From assembly GCA_964631125.1 (NCBI GenBank), contig CAZVYN010000112.1, positions 1 through 9,066 of the forward strand: DNA of 9,066 bases, written 5' to 3'. The notes under the pieces were generated by a model. That model was not told where the DNA came from and ran no database searches. It saw nothing but the letters and a program-made list of their open reading frames with translations. Of this stretch, positions 1-5,349 are shown one piece after another. A program made the position numbers and the translations under genes. This DNA comes from CAZVYN01 sp964631125. Lineage in GTDB: Bacteria > Eisenbacteria > RBG-16-71-46 > CAIMUX01. Numbering within the stretch: the stretch's first letter is position 1; every line of letters begins with the position of its first letter.

Positions 1-874
1 CGGCCACGATCTTCCCCGGCAAGTGGAGCGAAACGCGGGCGCCGCCGGCGGCGCCGGTCGCGCGCTGATCCCGTGCTCGAACCATTCTCCACCAGCGGCT
101 GCAAGATCATCGGCGGGACGAAAACGGAGAGAGACTCCGGATCGATCGTCTTCTCGATGGTCAGGCGACTCCCGAAGCGGATCGCCTGGATCTCCAGGTA
201 GCGATCGAGGATCTCCAACTCCTGACGCAGTGGGATCTCGCGCGGAAGATTACGATCGAGCGAGACGCGGAGAGGTTGCTCAGTCGCTCGAGCATCTCGA
301 CGACGGCGCGCTGATCGCCTCGCAGCGCCATCGTCGAAGTGGCGTTCAGCGTGTTGAAGAGAAAATGCGGATCGAGTTGCGCCCGCAGCGCGTCGAGTCG
401 CGCCTCCGTCAAACTCACCGACAGCCGCGAAGCCGCCAGCGCGCGCTCCTGCGCGACCCGCGCGTGATGGAACGCGGCGTTGGCCCCGATGATGCCCCAA
501 TAGATGATGACGTCGAGCGCGAGGTAGTACGTCAACAGCGACCGCATGCGAAACGTGAACCGATTCGGAGTTCCTTCGATGAGGAATCCATAGACGACGA
601 CGCAGGCGGCCAGGTGCGTCACGGCGAAGAGCAGGCTCGCGACGAGGTGAATCGGGACGGCGCGCCGCCAGGCGTCTCGGTCGAGCGGAAACTTCGCGCT
701 CAGACGCGCCGCCAGCAGCGCCCCGGGGAGGATCAGGATCCAGCGCGGCAACGCCAGCACCAGCGCTTCCGACAAACTCCGGGCATCCGAGGGAGCGGAA
801 GGACGGAGGAGATTCTGCGTCGCCTCGATCAAACCGAGAAAGAGGAGAGCGCCGAGCCGGATTCACGTGCGCAT
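1..874 (-). pseudogene. LytS/YpdA-type sensor histidine kinase, partial and frame-broken
   Basis: This is a membrane sensor kinase of the LytS/YpdA class (His_kinase, PF06580), which normally phosphorylates a LytTR-type response regulator; no regulator lies inside the window. The longest open piece (832-161) shows three or four hydrophobic helices, a short coiled linker and then the phospho-acceptor box LDPHFLFNTLNA, whose His codon is at 367-365. Downstream the protein continues only if three frame breaks are bridged. Near 270 the frame shifts into LLRVSLDRNLPREIPL and on to LQPLVEN. Near 83 it shifts into FEHGI, the rest of the ATP-binding N box. Near 60 it shifts into GARVSLHLPG. Each break is repaired by adding one base. 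An in-frame ATG at 874-872 is followed three codons later by TGA (865-863), so the open piece would have to start at TTG 832-830, inside what looks like the first helix. The gene leaves the window at base 1. Family assignment is secure; whether it is a true pseudogene or sequence error is open. Confidence 0.82.
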
Positions 875-1056
875 GACGGGACGCTAGTGAAGAGGTCGGC
901 GCGCTGGCAACGAACGTCGGGGCCAGGATCCGCGAATCCGCCCGATCAACCCTGTCGCCACCGCTTCGTCCCTCTCACCACCGCCTCATCCCCGCTCGCT
1001 CCCTTTCCGTCGCGCGCGGCCTGAGACTCGTCTGACGCCGGGGCGACAACTGCACG

Positions 1057-1063
1057 AAGGGAG
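1057..1063 (+). promoter_or_regulatory. Shine-Dalgarno for the FG-GAP gene
   Basis: AAGGGAG lies 9 nt before the ATG at 1073. It supports this start for the secreted FG-GAP protein, since the next residues form a basic, then hydrophobic signal peptide. The 198-bp gap upstream (875-1072), which separates it from the divergent kinase gene, shows no convincing -35/-10 pair by eye. Confidence 0.6.
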
Positions 1064-1072
1064 CTGACCAGA

Positions 1073-2168
1073 ATGTCTAAACGTCGCCTCGAACTCATCG
1101 CGCGCAGCACGTTCATCACCGCCGTCTCGATGGTGCTCGCACTCCACACCCCGGATCCGACGCACGGCCAGACGCTGACGCGCGTCACCGATCCGACCAA
1201 TCCCATCACGACCGATCTCGCCAACAGCGGCGGCGGTTCGTGGATCGATCTCGACGACGACGGTGATCTCGAGCTGTTCGTCGCGAACGGCAACTTGGTC
1301 AGCCAATCGAACGCTCTCTATTTCAATCTCGGCGGGGGCGCGTTCCAAGCGGTCACGACCGGCCCCGTCATCGCGGACGGCGGCTCGTCGATCGGCGGAA
1401 CCTGGGGCGACTACGACAACGACGGTCGCCTCGATCTCTTCGTCGGCGTCGACGGCGCGAACAACCTGCTCTTCGCCAACGACAACCCGCCGAACTACAC
1501 CTTCACTCAGGTGCTGACGGGCGACCCGGTGACCGACGGCGGAAGCACGTTCGGCGTCGTCTGGGGCGACTACGACGCCGACGGCCAACTGGATCTCTTC
1601 GCCGCGAACCAGCTCGGTCAGGCGAACTTCCTCTATCGCAACGAAGGCAACGCCAACCACTGGTTGACGATTCGCGCGACCGGGACGATCTCGAATCGCT
1701 CTGCGATCGGAGCGAAGGTCCGGGTTCGCGCCGTGATCGGCGGCGCGCCGCGTTGGCAGATGCAAGAGGTGGTCGCGCAGACCGGCTACAACAGCCAGAA
1801 CCTCGATCTGTGGAGAGGACATCCTGGTCAACGTCCCAGCCGATCAACTGCTGCGGCTGTTCGAAGGAGGAACGACGAGCGCGCCGACCCAGGGGATGAG
1901 CGATCCGTTCCTCATCCTCGAACCGGCGTCCACCGCGTCCTCCCCGGGGATCCGGCTCGCGCTGCGCGAGCCGGGTCAGATCGAGGCCTCTCTCTTCACG
2001 GTCGCCGGACGACGGATCGACACGCACACCGGTCCCGCCGGAGCCGGCGAGCAGCGGATCGGACTCGGCTCCGCTTCGCTCGCCTCCGGCGTCTATCTCT
2101 GCCAGGTGAAATGGGCAGGTGCGCGCCACGCCGCCTCGCGATCTACCCGCATCGTCTGGATCAGGTGA
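1073..2168 (+). pseudogene. Secreted FG-GAP/VCBS repeat protein with ASPIC/UnbV and sorting domains, frameshifted
   Basis: This is an exported repeat protein of unknown substrate. Residues 1-33 form a signal peptide (SKRR, a hydrophobic stretch, possible cleavage near THGQ). Three FG-GAP/VCBS repeats follow, each with the calcium-loop pattern DxDxDGxxxLF: DLDDDGDLELF from residue 59, DYDNDGRLDLF from 113 and DYDADGQLDLF from 166. From about residue 196 an ASPIC/UnbV domain begins (HWLTIRATG, then IGAKVRVRA) but stops at NLDL, residue 246. The original frame then runs into low-complexity Arg-rich sequence to 2227. From 1815 the +1 frame reads EDILVNVPADQLLRLFEGG, the usual end of an ASPIC/UnbV domain, followed by a sorting domain (VAGRR, SGVYLCQVKW) ending at TGA 2166-2168. 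The expected HFGLG...WPSG segment, some 20 residues, is missing at the junction, so this looks like a deletion of about 60-65 bp rather than a simple one-base slip. It converges on the propeller gene with a 12-bp gap. Confidence 0.8.
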
Positions 2169-2180
2169 AGCGCGGTTGGC

Positions 2181-4622
2181 TCACCGAACGCGAACCGTTC
2201 GGAGCGCCGACCGTCCCGCACCGCTGACGAGATCATAGAAATAGACTCCCGCCGGCAGCGCTCGCCCTGTCTCGTCGGTCCCGTCCCAGCGCACTCGATG
2301 CGATCCGGCGGGGATCTGGGCGTCGACCAACGAGCGCACGCTTCGTCCCGTGATGTCGACCACGGTCAGCCGCACCGGACCCGCGGTCGGAAGATCGAAC
2401 GAGATCTCGGCGGCATCGTGGAAGGGACTGGGCCGGCTTTCGAGGACGAGGCGAATCGGGCCGGGGGCGATCGGCGCGTCGGCGGGGTCGACCGTCGGCA
2501 CCGTCAGCACCGCCAGTCCGCGACTCACGCAGATCATCCAGAGTTCGTACGCGCCAGGAATCTCGCGCACCGCCATCTGACGAATCTGCGCATGCGGGAG
2601 CCCGCCCCACTGCGGCTCCCCGTTCACCGGCGCGGGGAAGTAACCGGCCTCGACGCCGTCGAACCAGAGGAGACCGTTGGGCGCGCCATTCCAGCCGCCC
2701 GGATCGAACATCGCAAACCAGACGCGGCCGTCGGACGTCACGGCCAGCGGACTCGCCCCGAGGCAGGAGTAGCCTCCGACTTCCGTGAAGTACTCGTAGC
2801 TGCCTGTGTTCGCGTCGAGCTTGAACATCCCCTGCGTCGATCCCAGCCAGGCCGTGCCGTTCGGGCCGGCGGCCACCGTGCCGAAGATGTCGCTTTGCGT
2901 GTTCAGCTCGGGGAACTGCGTGTAGTCCCGAGAGAATCGATAGACGCCGTCGGTGCGGATCACTTCGGCGTACGTGCTCACCCAAACAGTCCCCGGCCGC
3001 TGCGGATCGTTCTGGATGTTGTTGCCCCACGTACCGTTGTTCGCCACCGAGACCCAGCTCGCCCCGTTGTGATAGCGGAGCTCGTAGTAGTTGCCGATTG
3101 ACCAGAGGCGACCGAGGGAGTCTTCGACCAGACCGCGACTCTCGCTCATTCCGTTGAGATTGGTCCAAGTGGAGCCGTTCCACTGGCGGATGCCGTTGTA
3201 CATCGGATTCACCGCCACGCTGCCGTTCGACGGACGGAAGCCCACCGCCTCACTGTTGTCGGTCGGGAACGGCCACGGAACGCCCAGGCCGTACTGGTGA
3301 TTGTTGAACCCGATCCAGCGCGTCCCGTCGAACTTCGTCATGCCGCCGACGTCCGGACCCGCATTGGCGCTCGCGTAGACATCTCCGCTGACCGGATCGA
3401 GCGAGAGGTCTGAGTTGAAGGAGCCGTACTGGCTTGTGTTCGTCACGCGGTAGCGCTGCCAGAGCCCTGTTTCCGCGTCGCGACGAGCGGCGCCGCCCGT
3501 CCCGCAAGCCCAGACGTTGCCGACGTCGTCGAGTCCGAGGTCAGACGTGTAGCCGCCGTCTCTCCAGACGCCGAGGTCTTGCCACGTTGCGCCGTTGAAC
3601 CGCCAGATCCGTCCGGCGCCATCGGCGAGCAGCGCCTGTCGGTCTCCGAAGGCTCGGAAAGCCCAGACCGAAGGGTTGCCGGCGGGAATCGGCGGTTGCG
3701 CGGGCGTGACCCAGACGCCGTCGATCCGTCGGTAATCGAGCGAGTAGACCGGGTTCCCCCCGTTGAACGTCACGAACCGGTTCATCCAGAGGTTGCCGGA
3801 ATCGTCCACGCTGTCCTCGCCCGGCATCTCGAGCATGCTGCCGGGCGTGAAGCTGAAGTCGTGGAAGCTCCACTGTTGCGTGTCGGAATCGAACGCGACG
3901 ATCGCGGTCGTGTTGTCCGCATCGCCCCACACGATGTAGCCGCCGCCCGGCTTGGGCTGGATCGAGACGGAACGGACGTTCCAGACCAGGAGCGGCCAGT
4001 TGTTGCCGCCCTGCGGCGGATTGCCTCCCGTCCAGTGATGCCAATCGCTCGTTCCCGGCGTGTGGCGCACGATCCCGCCCAGATTGCCGCCGAATCCCAG
4101 CAGCGCGAACCAGATCTTGCCGTCGGGTGAGATGTCGAGGTCGCGGCATCCGCCGTTGGCCAGCGCGGGACTCGCGGCGGCGTAGTTCACCAACGACGTA
4201 GGCCCGACCGCCGGGTCGAAGCGCAGCGCCCCCCGCCAGGTCGCCATCCACAATTGGCCTTCGTCATCTTGGACGATGTCGCTGACGCGAGTCGTCCCGG
4301 TGACGTCGGGATGCCCGATCACCGGATAGTCGATGTTGGAGATGTTGATCCAGCGGTTCTCCGCGCGGATGAACTTCGAGACCCCGCCTTCCTCGAAGCC
4401 GGCGTCGTAGCCGCCGATCCAGGGGTCGCCGTCGGGGCCGATCCAGAGCGCTTCGCAGTCGTCGCCCTGAATGCCGGTGTTGCCTGGGCGGTAGTACCTC
4501 CAACTGACCTCCCGTCCGTCCTGGGCCAGGGCAGCCGACCCCGCGCTGACCAGGAGTGCGACGGGCCACGCCGCGCGTTTCAGCCAAACCACCCCTCGCC
4601 GCACGGATCTCTTCATCATCAT
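2181..4622 (-). CDS. Secreted beta-propeller (Reg_prop-like) protein with C-terminal sorting domain
   Basis: This 813-aa protein is intact from ATG 4622 to TGA 2181-2183. A signal peptide spans about residues 1-33 (MMMKRSVRR, hydrophobic core, cleavage predicted after AALA). At least eight blade-like repeats carry a G-x-[LIV]-W core, for example GQLWMATWRGALRFDP (122-137), GKIWF (168), GNLWM (276), GRIWRFNGATW (337), GNVWACGTGGAARRD (368), GRLWS (504), GTAWLGSTQGMFKLD (589) and GRVWF (632). These resemble the two-component-regulator propeller repeats (PF07494) found in hybrid sensor kinases, or Vgb-like propellers. Here no transmembrane helix or kinase follows, so it is a stand-alone exported propeller. 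Residues about 730-813 form a FlgD-Ig/T9SS-type sorting module (RPSPF, VVDITGRSVRSL, PAGVYFYDL). No catalytic residues are recognisable, so ligand binding or a structural role is the safest inference. The gene is divergent from the cytochrome gene and convergent with the FG-GAP gene. Confidence 0.88.
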   Translation of the reverse strand: MMMKRSVRRGVVWLKRAAWPVALLVSAGSAALAQDGREVSWRYYRPGNTGIQGDDCEALWIGPDGDPWIGGYDAGFEEGGVSKFIRAENRWINISNIDYPVIGHPDVTGTTRVSDIVQDDEGQLWMATWRGALRFDPAVGPTSLVNYAAASPALANGGCRDLDISPDGKIWFALLGFGGNLGGIVRHTPGTSDWHHWTGGNPPQGGNNWPLLVWNVRSVSIQPKPGGGYIVWGDADNTTAIVAFDSDTQQWSFHDFSFTPGSMLEMPGEDSVDDSGNLWMNRFVTFNGGNPVYSLDYRRIDGVWVTPAQPPIPAGNPSVWAFRAFGDRQALLADGAGRIWRFNGATWQDLGVWRDGGYTSDLGLDDVGNVWACGTGGAARRDAETGLWQRYRVTNTSQYGSFNSDLSLDPVSGDVYASANAGPDVGGMTKFDGTRWIGFNNHQYGLGVPWPFPTDNSEAVGFRPSNGSVAVNPMYNGIRQWNGSTWTNLNGMSESRGLVEDSLGRLWSIGNYYELRYHNGASWVSVANNGTWGNNIQNDPQRPGTVWVSTYAEVIRTDGVYRFSRDYTQFPELNTQSDIFGTVAAGPNGTAWLGSTQGMFKLDANTGSYEYFTEVGGYSCLGASPLAVTSDGRVWFAMFDPGGWNGAPNGLLWFDGVEAGYFPAPVNGEPQWGGLPHAQIRQMAVREIPGAYELWMICVSRGLAVLTVPTVDPADAPIAPGPIRLVLESRPSPFHDAAEISFDLPTAGPVRLTVVDITGRSVRSLVDAQIPAGSHRVRWDGTDETGRALPAGVYFYDLVSGAGRSALRTVRVR
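2184..2202. terminator. Hairpin at the convergent 3' ends, possible weak bidirectional terminator
   Basis: A perfect 7-bp stem (CCGAACG / CGTTCGG) with a 5-nt loop lies in the last codons of the minus-strand propeller gene and 16 bp past the shifted stop of the plus-strand FG-GAP gene. Its position between two convergent stops fits termination or RNA end protection. There is no U-tract on either strand, so an intrinsic terminator is doubtful. Confidence 0.25.
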
Positions 4623-4629
4623 GGTGCCG

Positions 4630-4635
4630 CTCCTT
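4630..4635 (-). promoter_or_regulatory. Shine-Dalgarno for the propeller gene
   Basis: On the minus strand AAGGAG is followed by 7 nt and then ATG ATG ATG. Of the three tandem start codons the first (4622-4620) has the best spacing, which is why it was chosen; the other two would remove only one or two residues from the signal peptide. Confidence 0.7.
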
Positions 4636-4762
4636 GTTTCTCGACGTCATCTGCAGACGTCCCATCTTCCCGAGAACCTCGCCGACGTCCCGGAACGGCC
4701 GTCGACGTGAAAGTCCTGCGGCGATCGTAGGGCAGTCTCCGCCACCCTTCCCTGACGCCTGT

Positions 4763-5108
4763 TACCTTGGGTTGTGGAATCAAGAACTGCGCTCGACGGG
4801 GGCAAGGCTCGCGCTGCAAGTCGTTGTTCCTTCTCACGGCGCGCGGTGACGAGTGCGCGACACCACCGTTTCGAACCTCCGGCAGTCAGTCAAAAGCAGG
4901 GGCGGCAGTACGGGTTGAAGACTTCGGTGAAGGCTCCGCCGATTCCCGGCTAGTGAGCGAGTCGCCGAGGTCCGCGCACGCACGGTCAACTGATTATATC
5001 CCTTGGAGTTATGGCTCTCGCGTGGAATAGGGTCAGACCGCGAGACGCAGGACTTCCTCGCAGGCCGGCGACAAGGAAGCGCAGTTCTTGGTTCCACAAA
5101 CGAAGGGA
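4763..5108. repeat. MITE-like element bounded by 31-bp imperfect inverted repeats
   Basis: The left arm (4763-4793) and the right arm (5078-5108, reverse complement) match at 27 of 31 positions. Within them, 21 of 22 positions match over 4772-4793 against 5078-5099, with the shared core CAAGAACTGCGCT. The arms enclose about 284 bp without a transposase-like reading frame, so this is either a non-autonomous insertion element or two opposed copies of a dispersed repeat. A weak candidate target duplication (GACGCCTGT at 4754-4762 and GACGCGGGT at 5107-5115) is imperfect and overlaps the right arm by two bases, so it should not be relied on. No family name is assigned. Confidence 0.6.
5022..5097. 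repeat. REP-like imperfect palindrome with GGGTCAGACC motif
   Basis: The segment opens with GTGGAAT and closes with GTTCCAC, forming complementary ends. Inside, CTTCCT (5054-5059) pairs with AGGAAG (5074-5079), and CGC with GCG closer in, around a GC-rich loop, giving a bulged hairpin. Next to the left end is GGGTCAGACC (5030-5039), itself a near-palindrome. From memory, GGGGTCAGACCC-type motifs recur next to IS200-like REP-associated tyrosine transposase (RAYT) genes in several GC-rich phyla; no such gene is present here, so that link is inference. Confidence 0.45.
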
Positions 5109-5157
5109 CGCGGGTAGCTCTTCGCGCGCGCTGAAGATCAGATACTTGCTCCCAAGC

Positions 5158-5181
5158 CTAGGCGGGCCGCCGACCGCCTGG
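5158..5181. other. Short GC-rich inverted repeat upstream of the cytochrome gene
   Basis: CTAGGCGG and CCGCCTGG can pair over 8 bp (one G-T pair) around an 8-nt loop. It ends 5 bp before a TTGACT hexamer. It could be a transcription-factor site or a by-product of high GC content; nothing more can be said from sequence alone. Confidence 0.25.
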
Positions 5182-5186
5182 TATCC

Positions 5187-5216
5187 TTGACTTCGCGCAC
5201 CGCGGGTCCAGGTACT
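5187..5216 (+). promoter_or_regulatory. Possible promoter of the cytochrome gene
   Basis: TTGACT (5187-5192) matches a sigma70-type -35 at five of six positions. The best -10 at an 18-bp spacing is GGTACT (5211-5216), only three of six, so the pair is weak. If real, the transcript would carry a leader of about 125 nt containing the hairpins at 5281-5297 and 5301-5349. Confidence 0.2.
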
Positions 5217-5280
5217 TTGCCGCACTTGGAATCGTCGAGCGCCTCCCCCCGACTGTGAGGACAACGGCCCGGTGCACGTC

Positions 5281-5297
5281 CGCGAGTCCCCCTCGCG
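5281..5297 (+). other. Leader hairpin in the cytochrome 5' region
   Basis: CGCGAG and CTCGCG form a 6-bp perfect stem around the 5-nt loop TCCCC. It lies about 50 nt before the start codon and just upstream of the second stem that reaches the start codon. No T-tract follows, so it is not an intrinsic terminator. Confidence 0.35.
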
Positions 5298-5300
5298 CAC

Positions 5301-5349
5301 TCGTGTCCCAGTCGCTGTCCAACTACGACATCTCTCCGGGAGGACACGA
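5301..5349 (+). promoter_or_regulatory. Stem overlapping the cytochrome ribosome-binding region
   Basis: TCGTGTCC (5301-5308) is the exact reverse complement of GGACACGA (5342-5349), which ends at the base before ATG 5350 and covers the last two bases of the Shine-Dalgarno GGGAGG. Pairing in the mRNA would place a 33-nt loop between the arms and hold the space between the Shine-Dalgarno and the start codon in duplex. This could lower translation until melted or unwound. It is an eight-base match in GC-rich DNA, so chance is possible. Confidence 0.35.
5338..5343 (+). promoter_or_regulatory. Shine-Dalgarno that sets the cytochrome start
   Basis: GGGAGG sits 6 nt before ATG 5350. The frame is open further upstream to a GTG at 5272, but that start has no Shine-Dalgarno and would put 26 polar residues ahead of an otherwise classic signal peptide. 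ATG 5350 is therefore preferred. Confidence 0.75.

Larger units (their letters stand above)
4623..5349. other. 727-bp non-coding divergent intergenic region
   Basis: This region separates the divergent propeller and cytochrome genes and must hold both promoters. Short open frames cross it, but none has a plausible Shine-Dalgarno, recognisable domain or export signal. What it does hold: a MITE-like inverted-repeat element (4763-5108), a REP-like palindrome inside its right part, small hairpins at 5158-5181 and 5281-5297, and a stem whose 3' arm touches the cytochrome start codon. Local composition is less GC-rich around 4985-5030 (including the run ATTATAT), unlike the flanking genes, which fits inserted sequence. 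Confidence 0.7.

Noticed and set aside
23..1024. 333-residue plus-strand open frame opposite the histidine kinase
   Set aside because: It is Arg/Ser/Asp-rich with no domain. The minus strand carries the conserved HFLFNTLN box and the N-box pieces.
1811..1815. Programmed ribosomal frameshift in the FG-GAP gene
   Set aside because: There is no slippery heptamer or clear downstream structure, and conserved domain residues are missing at the junction, which fits a deletion better.
986..1831. 281-residue minus-strand open frame opposite the FG-GAP repeats
   Set aside because: It is the antisense of calcium-loop repeats, giving a repetitive V/E/R/D composition with no recognisable fold.
4991..5030. 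TATAAT on the minus strand near 4992-4997 as a promoter for the propeller gene
   Set aside because: No -35 hexamer lies at a suitable distance on that strand; the nearby TTGACC is on the wrong side of it.
5150..5349. Riboswitch ahead of the cytochrome gene
   Set aside because: Only short hairpins are visible; I recognise no known aptamer consensus.
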